Shown: positions 54,162 through 63,387, numbered from the stretch's first letter. The stretch: 64,000 nucleotides of DNA from an uncultured Paracoccaceae bacterium (GCA_947494675.1 CANLVP010000001.1:1240001-1304000); one strand, 5' to 3'. Translations and numbers: made by a program. Notes: a model not told the origin generated them from the sequence alone.

Positions 54162-55234
54162 GCTTTGGCTCCCTTCTTGCCTGATCCCAACATAGCGGGG
54201 GTGCGGTCGTCTAGGGGCCATCGGGGGCGGGCGGATAAAGTCATGTCATCGGTCTGTCCCGCCGCCATGCGCAGCCCACCCGCATAGGCGATCATTGCCG
54301 CGTTATCGGTGCAAAGCGCGAGCGGCGGGGCGCTGTAGGTCACACCTTTCGCAGTGCAAAGCGCCTGCAGCCGCGCGCGGATCTCGGTATTGGCGGCCAC
54401 GCCACCTGCGACTGCGAATGACGGTTGCGCGGGGTTCAGCGCCAGATATTCGGTTAATGCGCGGTCCGTCTTTTCGGCCAAAACATCCGCAACGGCCCGC
54501 TGAAACCCTGCCGCAAGATCGGCCTGATCTGCCCCCGTTAGACCCTGTTTTTCGGCCATCACCCCGTCACGCGTCCGCAGCATGGCCGTCTTAAGCCCCG
54601 AAAAGCTCAGATCACAACCCGGTCTATCCAACAGGGGACGCGGCAGTTTGAACCGCAGCGGATCGCCATCTTCGGCGGCCTTTTGCACCGCAGGACCACC
54701 GGGTTGCCCAAGGCCAAGGATACGTGCGGTTTTGTCAAACGCCTCGCCCGGTGCGTCATCGATGGTACCGCCAATCCGGGTAAAGCGGTCATGGCTATGG
54801 GCGATCAGGAACTGACAATGCCCGCCAGAGACCAGCAACATCAGGTAGGGAAAAGACGCACTTTCCGTCAGCATCGGTGTCAGCGCGTGGCCCGCCAAAT
54901 GGTTCACACCGATCAGCGGGATGCCTGTTGCTGTCGCAAGACCTTTGGCGCACATTACACCCGACAAAACGCCGCCGATCAGGCCGGGCCCTGCCGTAAC
55001 GGCAATGCCATCAATCGCCGACAACGGGACGTCCGCTTGCGCCAAGGCTTCCTCAATACACAGGTCGATCTTTTCGGCATGGGCACGCGCGGCAATCTCG
55101 GGCACCACACCGCCGAAATCGGCGTGCAGCGCGGTCTGCCCGTAAACCACCGACGACAGGATATCCGTGCCGCGCACGACGGCGGCGGCGGTATCGTCGC
55201 AACTGCTTTCGATGCCAAGGATTGTGAGGGTCAT
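54158..55234 (-). CDS. tsaD: tRNA threonylcarbamoyladenosine transferase TsaD
   Basis: A 358-residue TsaD (Gcp/YgjD), which transfers the threonylcarbamoyl group to A37. The N-terminus [16 protein letters not shown], the metal-binding His112 and His116 in [12 protein letters not shown], and LLVSGGHCQ and AGGVAANT are intact. It is divergent from hemD (a frequent alphaproteobacterial arrangement) and joined to gpsA by an ATGA overlap. Its partner TsaE lies 12 kb away in the window; tsaB is not seen. Confidence 0.96.
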   Translation of the reverse strand: MTLTILGIESSCDDTAAAVVRGTDILSSVVYGQTALHADFGGVVPEIAARAHAEKIDLCIEEALAQADVPLSAIDGIAVTAGPGLIGGVLSGVMCAKGLATATGIPLIGVNHLAGHALTPMLTESASFPYLMLLVSGGHCQFLIAHSHDRFTRIGGTIDDAPGEAFDKTARILGLGQPGGPAVQKAAEDGDPLRFKLPRPLLDRPGCDLSFSGLKTAMLRTRDGVMAEKQGLTGADQADLAAGFQRAVADVLAEKTDRALTEYLALNPAQPSFAVAGGVAANTEIRARLQALCTAKGVTYSAPPLALCTDNAAMIAYAGGLRMAAGQTDDMTLSARPRWPLDDRTPAMLGSGKKGAKA

Positions 55235-55312
55235 TGCGGGCCTTACCTTGCACAGGGTGCCATGGCAGGTAACACTGAGGGGCCGCGCAAACAATGGCGG
55301 CAGGTAAGGTCC

Positions 55313-56014
55313 ATGACACCCGTTCTATTGATCACGCGCCCAAAACCCGCAGCGGATCGCTTTGCGCGCGCCGTGATTGATGCGTTGGGCGAACCTGTTC
55401 GGGTCGTGCACGCACCGGCTTTTAAGATCACACCGCTGGAGGTCGATGATGTGCCAGCGCCCGCGCATGTCATCTTTACCTCTACCAATGGTGTGGCGCA
55501 GGCGGAGCGGCTCAAACTGCCGCGCGTCACGGCGTGGTGCGTCGGCGACAGGACCGCGACGGCGGCAAATGCGCTGGGATTTGAGGCGATATCGGCAGGT
55601 GGATCCGCTGCGGAATTGATCGCCCTGATCCGGGAACGGCAACCCAAAGGGCCGATGTTGCACGTCGCGGGCCAACACACACGCGGCGACATTCCTGCCC
55701 GCCTGCGGTCAAGCGGCTTTGATTGCACAGGCATCACGGCCTATCGGCAAGACCTTCTGACGCCCCCAAAAGCGGCCTTTGATCTTGCAGGGGGAACAAA
55801 CCCTGTTGTTGCCCCTGTCTTTTCGCCCAGATCGGCCCATATCTTAGTGGGGTTAGCATGGCAGGGCGCATTGCACGTCATCGCGATGAGCGCGGCGGTC
55901 GCCGAAGAGGTGGCGCATCTGGAATGCGACACGATTTTGATGGCGCAAAGCCCGACAGAGGCTGCGATGATCGACGCCACATCTGCCAAACTGCGTGCCC
56001 TTTTGGACCGGTGA
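55313..56014 (+). CDS. hemD: Uroporphyrinogen-III synthase
   Basis: A 233-residue HemD, which closes hydroxymethylbilane to uroporphyrinogen III. HemD proteins vary greatly; support comes from [39 protein letters not shown] and FSPRSAHIL. The ATG at 55313 has AAGG upstream. The preceding open frame from 54683 lies over tsaD on the other strand and is not used. Mitofilin-like and HemY genes follow. Confidence 0.92.
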   Translation: MTPVLLITRPKPAADRFARAVIDALGEPVRVVHAPAFKITPLEVDDVPAPAHVIFTSTNGVAQAERLKLPRVTAWCVGDRTATAANALGFEAISAGGSAAELIALIRERQPKGPMLHVAGQHTRGDIPARLRSSGFDCTGITAYRQDLLTPPKAAFDLAGGTNPVVAPVFSPRSAHILVGLAWQGALHVIAMSAAVAEEVAHLECDTILMAQSPTEAAMIDATSAKLRALLDR

Positions 56015-56091
56015 GGTGGCTTGAGGGTCGGACCACGCCGGGGTAGTGTCATCATCGTGCCTGTGGAGGCGCGATTGTCAGGAAAAAGGGT

Positions 56092-57279
56092 GTGGACGTG
56101 GCAAAAGAACCTGCAAAATCGCGAAAGCCGCGGAACAGCACAAAAGCCAAAACCGAAAAAGTGACGGAAGAAGTGATCGAGGCAAAGGCCGAAGAGATCA
56201 CAGAGTCTGACGTTGACCTGTCGATTGAAGAACCCACGCCCGACCCTGAACCGACGCCGGAGCCCGACCCAATGCCTGAACAGGCAGAAGTCGAAAAACA
56301 AGCCGAATCCCCTGTGTCAGAGCGCCCTGCGGCCCCCGCCCCGCAGCAAAACGTCTTTATTCCGATGCTGCTTGGCGGTCTGCTGGCCGGTGCCATCGGC
56401 TACGGCGTGGCCTATCTTCAATACGCTGGCCAAGAGGCCGCAGCGCCCGCAGCGACCCCCCAAGACATTGCCGCATTGCGCGATGAGATCGCGGCCTTGC
56501 CCGGCCCGACGGACACCAGCGACCTGAGTGCTGCGATCACCGGATTGACGGATACCACCGCTCGAATCGATTCTGAGATTGCTGCCCTTGCCGCACGTGT
56601 TGAGACGGTTGAGCGCCAGCCAAGCGGGGATGGCACATTGCCGCAGACCGCTGTGGATGCGTTTGAGGCGGACATGCAAAACCTGCGGGACCAGATCGGC
56701 ACGCAGCAAGAAGAACTGGCCGTGCTTTTAGAAACGACCCGTGCCGAAGCGGTCGCAATTGAACAAAACGCGGTCGAGGCTGCGCGCGCCGCCACGGCCA
56801 AAGCATCGCTTGCCCGTGTGCAAGGCGCGTTGGAAAGCGGCGCGCCATTGGGCAGCCTGCTGGGTGAGCTTGAATCGGCACTTGGCGGTGCCGCGCCCGA
56901 GGCGTTGACCGCAGTATCAGAGGGCGCGCCGACGCTTGGCAGCCTGCAATCGGAATTTCCCGCCGCCGCCCGGATGGCGCTGTCTGATGCCCGCGCCGAA
57001 GGCGTCGATGGCGAAGAAACATCGGGGCTGGGTTCATTCCTGCGCAACCAGCTTGATGTGCGTTCTGTCGCCCCGAAAGAAGGCGAAGGTGTTGATGCGA
57101 CCCTATCCCGCGCTGAGGCTGCCTTGCGCGAAGGCCGCTTGAACGACGCCTTGTCAGAGGTCGCGACCCTGCCCGAAGTGGCCCGCGCTGCGATGTCAGA
57201 CTGGCTTACAAAGGCCGAGGCCCGCGCCGCCGCAATTGATGCAGCTGATACTCTTTCCAATTCTTTGTCCGATAACTGA
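56092..57279 (+). CDS. Mitofilin/Mic60-like inner-membrane protein
   Basis: A 395-residue protein with an acidic, Pro- and Glu-rich cytoplasmic N-terminus (1-85), one membrane helix (88-109, IPMLLGGLLAGAIGYGVAYL), then coiled-coil and a C-terminal helical domain (SGLGSFLRNQLDVRSVAPKE, LSRAEAALREGRLNDALSEV). This is the layout of alphaproteobacterial Mic60, the ancestor of the mitochondrial cristae protein, and it sits between hemD and hemY as expected. GTG at 56092 or 56098 is the start. Confidence 0.85.
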   Translation: MDVAKEPAKSRKPRNSTKAKTEKVTEEVIEAKAEEITESDVDLSIEEPTPDPEPTPEPDPMPEQAEVEKQAESPVSERPAAPAPQQNVFIPMLLGGLLAGAIGYGVAYLQYAGQEAAAPAATPQDIAALRDEIAALPGPTDTSDLSAAITGLTDTTARIDSEIAALAARVETVERQPSGDGTLPQTAVDAFEADMQNLRDQIGTQQEELAVLLETTRAEAVAIEQNAVEAARAATAKASLARVQGALESGAPLGSLLGELESALGGAAPEALTAVSEGAPTLGSLQSEFPAAARMALSDARAEGVDGEETSGLGSFLRNQLDVRSVAPKEGEGVDATLSRAEAALREGRLNDALSEVATLPEVARAAMSDWLTKAEARAAAIDAADTLSNSLSDN

Positions 57280-57290
57280 AGGCCGACGTT

Positions 57291-58742
57291 ATGCTATTGT
57301 CCCTTATTAAGATCATCGCCTTCATCGCTATTGTGACTGCGTTGACCTTTGGCGCCATGCAACTGATGAGCGTTGATGGCGGTGCCATCATCTCGGTCGC
57401 GGGCATCGAAATGACGCTCTCGCCGCTGCAACTGGTGTTCGGTTTTGTTGCGTTGATCGTGCTGGTCTGGCTGTTCCTGAAGCTGATGACATTCCTTGTC
57501 GCGACCTATCATTTCCTCAACGGGGATGAGACGGCGATCTCGCGCTACTTTGATCGCAACCGCGAACGTAAGGGTTTTGAGGCGCTGTCCGAAGGCATGA
57601 TGGCGCTCGCCTCTGGTGAGGGGCATCTGGCCCTGACCAAGGCGCAGCGGGCCAAGAAGTATCTGAACGCGCCAGAGCTGACGACGCTTTTGACCGCGCA
57701 AGCCGCAGAGATGACGGGCGACAAGAAGCAGGCCGAAGAAAGCTACAAGGCGCTGCTGGAATCCAGCCAGACACGGTTCGTTGGCGTACGTGGCTTGATG
57801 AAACAAAAGCTGCTCGCAGGGGATACGGACACCGCGATGGCGCTGGCCAAAAAGGCCTTCGCGCTCAAGCCCAAGCATGAAGAGACGCAAGATGTCTTGC
57901 TAAAACTGCAGGCCGAGAAGGCCGATTGGGCCGGTGCACGCGAAACACTGGGTGCGAAGCTGAAGGCGGGCAACCTGCCCCGTGACGTGCACAAGCGGCG
58001 CGATGCGGTTCTGGCTCTGTCAGAGGCGAAGGGCATCATGGAAGATGGCCAGTCGATTGAGGCGCGCGAAGCGGCGATCAACGCCAACCGTTTGTCGCCC
58101 GATCTGATCCCAGCGGCCGTGATGGCGGCGCGTGGTTACATCGCGCAGGACAAACCAAAATATGCCTCGCGCGTGCTGACCAAGGCATGGGGTGCGCAAC
58201 CGCATCCCGATCTGGCCGCCGCATTCGCAGAGATTGCGCCAAACGAAACCGCAACCGCCCGGATGAAGCGTTTCGTGGCCCTGACCAAGCAAAACCCCGA
58301 CAGCCCAGAGACCAAAATGCTTTTGGCAGAGCTGAATATCGCGGCAGAGGATTTCCCGGCGGCCAAACGCGCGCTGGGCGATCTGGTCAACGATGATCCA
58401 ACCTCGCGTAGTTTGACCCTGATGGCAGCGATTGAACGCGGCAGCGGTGCGGATGATGCCGTTGTGCGCGGCTGGCTGGCCCGTGCCCTGACCGCCCCGC
58501 GCGGTGCGCAGTGGATATGCGATAGCTGCCAGCACATCCACAACGACTGGGAACCCGTCTGCGCCAATTGCGGATCGTTTGATACGCTGGCATGGAAGCG
58601 CCCACCGGCTGGTGAAGTCGCGATGCCCGCAGGCACAGAGATGCTGCCATTGATCGTCGGTCAGGAACCAGCGACCGAAGTTGTCGCCGTTGAAGAGCCG
58701 GCAGAGGTGCCCGAAGCAGAAGTCGTCGAAGAGACAAAATAG
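57291..58742 (+). CDS. hemY: HemY-like TPR membrane protein
   Basis: A 483-residue HemY-family protein, which is not the protoporphyrinogen oxidase of the same name in Bacillus. Two membrane helices (about 5-25 and 48-68) are followed by TPR-like repeats. Near the end is a zinc-ribbon with Cys410-x2-Cys413 and Cys424-x2-Cys427 (WICDSCQHIHNDW, CANCGSFDTLAW), then an acidic tail. The family is tied to heme synthesis by context and is thought to aid lipopolysaccharide or heme-related scaffolding; the role is uncertain. Confidence 0.9.
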   Translation: MLLSLIKIIAFIAIVTALTFGAMQLMSVDGGAIISVAGIEMTLSPLQLVFGFVALIVLVWLFLKLMTFLVATYHFLNGDETAISRYFDRNRERKGFEALSEGMMALASGEGHLALTKAQRAKKYLNAPELTTLLTAQAAEMTGDKKQAEESYKALLESSQTRFVGVRGLMKQKLLAGDTDTAMALAKKAFALKPKHEETQDVLLKLQAEKADWAGARETLGAKLKAGNLPRDVHKRRDAVLALSEAKGIMEDGQSIEAREAAINANRLSPDLIPAAVMAARGYIAQDKPKYASRVLTKAWGAQPHPDLAAAFAEIAPNETATARMKRFVALTKQNPDSPETKMLLAELNIAAEDFPAAKRALGDLVNDDPTSRSLTLMAAIERGSGADDAVVRGWLARALTAPRGAQWICDSCQHIHNDWEPVCANCGSFDTLAWKRPPAGEVAMPAGTEMLPLIVGQEPATEVVAVEEPAEVPEAEVVEETK

Positions 58743-58785
58743 GTCTTTTCGCAAGCCGGGGCCGGTGCTAACAAGCGCCCCGCAT

Positions 58786-58861
58786 GCCTCAATAGCTCAG
58801 CTGGTAGAGCAGGTCCTTCGTAAGGACAAGGTCGGGGGTTCGAGTCCCTCTTGAGGCACCA
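58786..58861 (+). tRNA. tRNA-Thr (anticodon CGU)
   Basis: Acceptor arms GCCTCAA/TTGAGGC, D-arm GCTC...GAGC, anticodon loop TTCGTAA with CGT at the wobble frame (reads ACG, threonine), T-arm GGGGG TTCGAGT CCCTC, and an encoded CCA at 58859-58861. The 27:43 pair is G-A but the other four anticodon-stem pairs are sound. Confidence 0.95.
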
Positions 58862-58996
58862 CCGCTTTCAAGAATCCATGTCGTCATTGCACAGGTGCGG
58901 GCCTGCGCTGGTGGTCGTGTTGGAAAATGGTCTGTGGGATGACCGGCAGCGTCTGAAGCCAGCCGCGTGACGTAATTCCAATATCGTGTGGGAATT

Positions 58997-59082
58997 TGGT
59001 GCCCAGGAGAGGACTCGAACCTCCACGTCCATACGGACACCAGCACCTGAAGCTGGCGCGTCTACCATTCCGCCACCTGGGC
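58997..59082 (-). tRNA. tRNA-Leu (anticodon CAG)
   Basis: On the minus strand, acceptor GCCCAGG/CCTGGGC, anticodon stem CCAGC/GCTGG with loop TTCAGGT (CAG, reads CUG, leucine), a long variable arm with GTCC and GGAC stems, T-arm with GTTCGAGT, and encoded CCA at 58999-58997. The long variable arm is the class II signature. AATTCC/GGAATT follows as a weak hairpin. Confidence 0.96.
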
Positions 59083-59232
59083 AGGTGTCGTGAAGCGCGA
59101 TGTAGCGAGGCGTCAACGGGGTGTCAACGCGATTCCGTCCATGTTGTGATGAATCTTGCTTGCCCGGATTCGCCTTGTCTGATGCGGGGGTCACGGGTAA
59201 ACCGAATGCGAAACGCGCAAAGGGGCCAGCTT

Positions 59233-60213
59233 ATGTCCAATCTTGTCACAATCTTCGGCGGTTCCGGCTTTGTCGGGCGCTATATCACACGGCGTATGGC
59301 CAAGGCCGGTTGGCGTGTCCGGGTCGCCGTGCGCAACCCCGAAGAGGCGATTTTTGTGAAGCCTTACGGCGTTGTCGGACAGGTAGAGCCGATCTTTTGC
59401 AACATTCGCGATGATGACAGCGTGGCCTCTGTCATGGGTGGGGCCGATGTGGTGATCAACTGCGTGGGCGTATTGGATGAAGTGGGCAAGAACACCTTCA
59501 ACGCTGTTCAGGCCGAAGGGGCGACGCGCATCGCCCGCGTTGCGGCCAGCCACGGGGTGTCGCACATGGTTCATATCTCGGCCATTGGCGCAGATGCAGA
59601 CGCCGAAAGCGAATACGCCCAGACCAAAGCCGAAGGTGAGGCAGGCGTCCTGGCGCATATGCCAAACGCGATGATCCTGCGTCCGTCGATCATTTTTGGT
59701 CAGGAAGATCAGTTCTTTAACCGCTTTGCGGGCATGTCGCGCTTTGCGCCGGTGTTGCCCGTCGCAGGGGCCAACACCCGGTTTCAGCCGGTCTATGTTG
59801 ATGATGTCGCCGCCGCTGCTGAGATTGGTGCCGCCGGCAACATCGGCGGCGTGTTCGAGCTTGGCGGCCCCGATGTGGATACCTTCCGCGGCCTGATGAA
59901 CCGGATGCTGGACGTGGTGCAACGTCGGCGTCTCGTGATGAACATGCCGTTCTGGGTGGCCCGCATTGTGGCATCCGTTTCGGGTGTTGCGCAGTTCCTG
60001 TCGCTCGGCATCGTGAAAGCACCCATCACCAAGGATCAGGTCAAAAGCCTCGCTGTGGACAACGTGGTCGCGGACGACGCCAAAGGCTTTGCCGATCTGG
60101 GCATTCAGCCCACAGCGATGGCTGCTGTCCTGCCTGACTACCTGTGGCGGTTCCGGCCTTCGGGCCAATACGCGGCCATCAAGGATTCGGCGAAAAACCT
60201 GCGCGACACCTGA
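59233..60213 (+). CDS. NDUFA9-like NAD(P)-binding protein (complex I-associated)
   Basis: A 326-residue atypical short-chain dehydrogenase with the Rossmann loop GGSGFVGRYITRRM at 9-22, ADVVINCVGVL, and the segment YAQTKAEGEAGVL. It matches the NDUFA9-like complex I accessory family, which binds NADPH and has lost reductase activity in mitochondria. AAAGGGG precedes the ATG. Its end overlaps uppP by 1 base (TGATG). No complex I genes are in this window. Confidence 0.85.
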   Translation: MSNLVTIFGGSGFVGRYITRRMAKAGWRVRVAVRNPEEAIFVKPYGVVGQVEPIFCNIRDDDSVASVMGGADVVINCVGVLDEVGKNTFNAVQAEGATRIARVAASHGVSHMVHISAIGADADAESEYAQTKAEGEAGVLAHMPNAMILRPSIIFGQEDQFFNRFAGMSRFAPVLPVAGANTRFQPVYVDDVAAAAEIGAAGNIGGVFELGGPDVDTFRGLMNRMLDVVQRRRLVMNMPFWVARIVASVSGVAQFLSLGIVKAPITKDQVKSLAVDNVVADDAKGFADLGIQPTAMAAVLPDYLWRFRPSGQYAAIKDSAKNLRDT

Positions 60214-61013
60214 TGGACAGCACAATCATTGCGGGCCTTCTGGGGATCCTTGAAGGCCTGACAGAGTTCATCCCTGTCTCATCCACCGGACATCTGTTGC
60301 TTGTGGGCCATTTCCTTGGCTTTGACAGCGCAGGTAACACGTTTGAAGTCGTAATCCAGATCGGTGCCGTCATGGCGCTGGTTGTGCTTTATTTCCAACG
60401 ACTTTGGGGCGCGGTCGCGACGGCCCCATCTGACCCCGCATCGCGCCGTTTCATCGCGTCAATCGTGGTCGCTGCGATCCCTGCGGTGCTGCTTGGCGTT
60501 TTGATGCACGACCTGATCAAAACGGTGCTGTTTGAGACACCCATGCTGATCGCGGTGATGCTGATTATCGGTGGTGTGATCCTGCTGTTTGTGGATCGAT
60601 TGAACCTGCGTGAGGAACACGAGGACGCGATGCGCCTCCCTGTCAAAACCGCGCTGGGCATTGGTCTTTTCCAATGCCTGTCGTTGATCCCCGGCACATC
60701 CCGGTCTGGATCCACCATTGTTGGCGCACTCTTGTTGGGCGTTAGCAAACGAGCAGCGGCAGAGTTTTCATTCTTCCTCTCGATCCCGATGATGTTTGGG
60801 GTCTTTGGCTACGACCTGTTCAAGAACCGCGACGTGCTGGACTTCAGCGCCCTGACAGAGATCGCGATTGGCTTGATTATGGCCTTCCTCACGGCACTTG
60901 TGGTGGTGAAATGGGTGCTCAACTACGTCAGCACCCATGGATACGCCCTGTTCGGTTGGTGGCGAATCGTCGTTGGCAGCGTCGCGCTGACCGCGCTTTT
61001 GTTGGGTTTTTGA
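60213..61013 (+). CDS. uppP: Undecaprenyl-diphosphatase
   Basis: A 266-residue UppP (BacA), the membrane phosphatase that recycles undecaprenyl diphosphate for peptidoglycan and other polymers. The catalytic motifs LEGLTEFIPVSSTGHL at residues 13-28 and LIPGTSRSGSTIV are intact, with about eight membrane helices. It starts within the last bases of the NDUFA9-like gene and is probably translated with it. GGTCA half-sites follow its stop. Confidence 0.96.
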   Translation: MDSTIIAGLLGILEGLTEFIPVSSTGHLLLVGHFLGFDSAGNTFEVVIQIGAVMALVVLYFQRLWGAVATAPSDPASRRFIASIVVAAIPAVLLGVLMHDLIKTVLFETPMLIAVMLIIGGVILLFVDRLNLREEHEDAMRLPVKTALGIGLFQCLSLIPGTSRSGSTIVGALLLGVSKRAAAEFSFFLSIPMMFGVFGYDLFKNRDVLDFSALTEIAIGLIMAFLTALVVVKWVLNYVSTHGYALFGWWRIVVGSVALTALLLGF

Positions 61014-61171
61014 CCATATAGGTCATAATAAGTTACCTAAATTTGCCAAATATTAGCGCACCCAATCGCCAGCATCATGAAATTTCATCATTTAGGTCAG
61101 CATAACTGACTTTTCATCTTGCGAATGACCGATTAAACCGCAGGTCTGGAAGTTGGAGAATGGAGTCTGTG
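61011..61171. promoter_or_regulatory. gltD upstream region with palindromes
   Basis: Starts at the uppP stop and includes TGACC-ATATA-GGTCA (61011-61025), the 12-bp perfect palindrome ATGAAATTTCAT (61077-61088), GTCAG-CATAA-CTGAC (61096-61110), and a second pair GGTCA (61095-61099) and TGACC (61126-61130). These are likely operator sites for a nitrogen or amino-acid regulator such as an Lrp-type protein. No clear -35/-10 pair was found. Confidence 0.45.
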
Positions 61172-62599
61172 ATGGCTGGGCAAAAGATGCTGAAGTTTAC
61201 GAGCGTTGAGCGGGACATGCCGGAAAAGCGTGCGCCAAATCTACGCCGCACAGATTTCGCTGAGATTTATGCTGAGTACGCGACCACCAAGGCCGAAGAG
61301 CAGGCGAGCCGTTGCAGCCAATGTGGCGTGCCTTATTGCCAGTCGCATTGCCCACTGCACAACAACATCCCCGACTGGCTGCGCCTGACGGCCGAAGGGC
61401 GTTTGGAAGAAGCCTATGAGATCAGCCAGGCCACCAACACATTCCCCGAGATTTGTGGCCGCATTTGCCCGCAGGACCGCCTATGCGAAGGCAACTGCGT
61501 AATTGAACAATCAGGCCACGGCACGGTCACCATCGGCTCGGTCGAAAAATACATCACCGACACCGCGTTTGAGGAAGGCTGGGTCAAGCCGATCCGCCCC
61601 CACACGGAGCGCCCCGAAAGCGTCGGCATCATCGGTGCGGGCCCCGGTGGCCTTGCCGCTGCTGACATGCTGCGCCGTCAGGGCGTGCAGGTCACGGTCT
61701 ATGATCGCTATGATCGCGGCGGCGGTTTGCTGACCTATGGCATCCCCGGCTTCAAGCTTGAAAAAGACATCGTCATGCAGCGCATGGCGCAGCTGGAAGA
61801 TGGCGGCGTGAAGTTCGTGATGAACTGCAATGTCGGCGATGACCTGTCCTTTGGCGCGATCCGGGGCGAACACGACGCGGTTCTGATCGCCACAGGTGTC
61901 TATAAATCAAGGGATTTGCCGGATGCGGACGCCAGCGGCATTGTCCGCGCGATTGATTATCTGACGGCGAGCAACCGCAAAAGCTTTGGCGACGACGTGG
62001 CCGAATTCGACAGCGGCGAGCTGAACGCACAGGGCAAGAAAGTCGTCGTGATCGGCGGCGGTGATACGGCGATGGACTGTGTGCGCACCGCGATCCGGCA
62101 AGGCGCTGAATCGGTCAAATGCCTCTATCGCCGTGACAAGGCCAACATGCCCGGCTCGCAGCGCGAAGTGCAGAACGCCGAGGAAGAAGGCGTGGAATTC
62201 GTCTGGCTGTCGGCCCCCGCAGGGTTCGAAGGAGACGCCGTCACCGGCGTGACCGTTAGCAAAATGCGGCTGGGTCAGCCCGATGCCTCGGGCCGTCAAT
62301 TCCCCGAAGTGATCGAGGGTGCCGACTACGTGGAAGAGGCCGATTTGGTGATCAAGGCGCTGGGTTTTGAACCCGAAGACCTGCCGACGCTTTGGGGCGA
62401 GGACGCGCTGGAAGTCACCCGCTGGGGCACGATCAAAGCAGATTTCGGCACCGGCAAAACCAACCTTGATGGCGTCTATGCCGCTGGCGATATCGTGCGC
62501 GGCGCAAGCCTTGTCGTCTGGGCGATCCGCGATGGCCGAGAGGCAGCAGAAGCGATCCTGGGCTACTTGTCCAACGCTGACGCCGTGGCCGCGGAATGA
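61172..62599 (+). CDS. gltD: Glutamate synthase small subunit
   Basis: A 475-residue GltD, the electron-supplying subunit of NADPH-dependent glutamate synthase. N-terminal cysteines for two 4Fe-4S clusters are at 48, 51, 56, 60 and 95, 99, 105, 109. FAD loop GIIGAGPGGLAAADML is at 153-168 and the NADPH loop VIGGGDTAMDC later. The ATG at 61172 has GGAG 6 bases away; an ATG at 61160 is in frame. gltB is not in the window, unlike many genomes where they are adjacent. Confidence 0.95.
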   Translation: MAGQKMLKFTSVERDMPEKRAPNLRRTDFAEIYAEYATTKAEEQASRCSQCGVPYCQSHCPLHNNIPDWLRLTAEGRLEEAYEISQATNTFPEICGRICPQDRLCEGNCVIEQSGHGTVTIGSVEKYITDTAFEEGWVKPIRPHTERPESVGIIGAGPGGLAAADMLRRQGVQVTVYDRYDRGGGLLTYGIPGFKLEKDIVMQRMAQLEDGGVKFVMNCNVGDDLSFGAIRGEHDAVLIATGVYKSRDLPDADASGIVRAIDYLTASNRKSFGDDVAEFDSGELNAQGKKVVVIGGGDTAMDCVRTAIRQGAESVKCLYRRDKANMPGSQREVQNAEEEGVEFVWLSAPAGFEGDAVTGVTVSKMRLGQPDASGRQFPEVIEGADYVEEADLVIKALGFEPEDLPTLWGEDALEVTRWGTIKADFGTGKTNLDGVYAAGDIVRGASLVVWAIRDGREAAEAILGYLSNADAVAAE

Positions 62600-62623
62600 G
62601 CCGGTTAACGCCCCGTTCCGGGA

Positions 62624-62685
62624 TGCAGAACCCATACAGAAGTGATGCACAACCCGTGCGCATCAAAGTGTTAAGTCGCATTAAC
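62624..62685 (+). repeat. Four tandem 11-bp units plus TTAA-N6-TTAAC (copy 2)
   Basis: Units: TGCAGAACCCA, TACAGAAGTGA, TGCACAACCCG, TGCGCATCAAA (62624-62667). After 3 bases comes TTAA, six bases, TTAACG. The last unit is identical to copy 1 at 1271-1281 and both TTAA offsets (4 and 14 bases) match copy 1. It lies 13-74 bases before the start of a secreted-protein gene and just after gltD. Confidence 0.75.
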
Positions 62686-62697
62686 GTAAAGGATCGC

Positions 62698-63387
62698 GTG
62701 CTGACCTTTTTTGCGCTGTCGGCCTGCCTGTTGTGGGCGAGCGACGTCTATGCGCAGGACACCTTTAGCCTGCCCGCTGGCTGTGATGCTTTTCTGACGG
62801 TGCAAGGTGCCGATTGTTCGGTCGATCATCACTTCATCTGTCAGGGCGATCCTGAGGGGCACAAGCAACGGGTCAGCCTTGACGAAGAGGGCATGACCTA
62901 TCTTGGCACGACGGATTATCAGACGCAGTGGATCAAGTCCTTTCACCCGCTGTCGGGCCATTCCGAACGACTGGAAGACAGCCCCGTCGACCCCGCCAAT
63001 CTGGATGAGCTGATCCAGACCGGGCGAGACGGCTATGACTTTCGCACGTTCTCGGACGAGGTGGGGATCACGCGCTATGTGGGGGCCGACACGCTGACCG
63101 GGCGCGAGATCACGATTGATGATGTGACCCTGTCCGAGACGGAATTCAACATCACTGCCTATACCGAAGATGGCACCGAAATCTGGCAATCCTCTGGCAA
63201 TGAATTCATCAGTGGCAACTGGCGGATGTTCCTGTCGGGGACAGGCACGACGACCACAGGTTCCGGCAGCTTTGAGACCGATGGTCGCCCGGTGGAATTC
63301 ATCTATCCCGGTGAGCCCGGCTTCCTGTCGGCCAACCCCAAGCACGGCTGTGGCGTTGTGATGTCCAGCTTTGAGGTCGGGCAATGA
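62698..63387 (+). CDS. Secreted protein of unknown function
   Basis: A 229-residue exported protein. The GTG at 62698 with AAAGGA 6 bases upstream is preferred; the frame is open back to 62596, but that part reads through the 11-bp array. The signal peptide is LTFFALSACLLWASDVYAQ (cleavage after YAQ or AQD). The mature part has cysteines in LPAGCDAF, GADCSVDHHFICQG and HGCGVVMSS, and beta-rich text around TDYQTQWIKSFHPLSGHSER. No known family was recognised. A GFA gene overlaps its end by 4 bases. Confidence 0.75.
   Translation: MLTFFALSACLLWASDVYAQDTFSLPAGCDAFLTVQGADCSVDHHFICQGDPEGHKQRVSLDEEGMTYLGTTDYQTQWIKSFHPLSGHSERLEDSPVDPANLDELIQTGRDGYDFRTFSDEVGITRYVGADTLTGREITIDDVTLSETEFNITAYTEDGTEIWQSSGNEFISGNWRMFLSGTGTTTTGSGSFETDGRPVEFIYPGEPGFLSANPKHGCGVVMSSFEVGQ

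Noticed and set aside
54683-55312. N-terminal extension of HemD
   Set aside because: It lies over tsaD on the opposite strand; the ATG at 55313 gives the usual HemD length.
58996-59232. N-terminal extension of the NDUFA9-like protein
   Set aside because: It crosses the tRNA-Leu gene; the Rossmann motif starts just after the ATG at 59233.
62596-62697. ATG at 62596 as start of the secreted protein
   Set aside because: It would put the 11-bp array and a non-signal sequence in front of the signal peptide; the GTG at 62698 has a good ribosome site.
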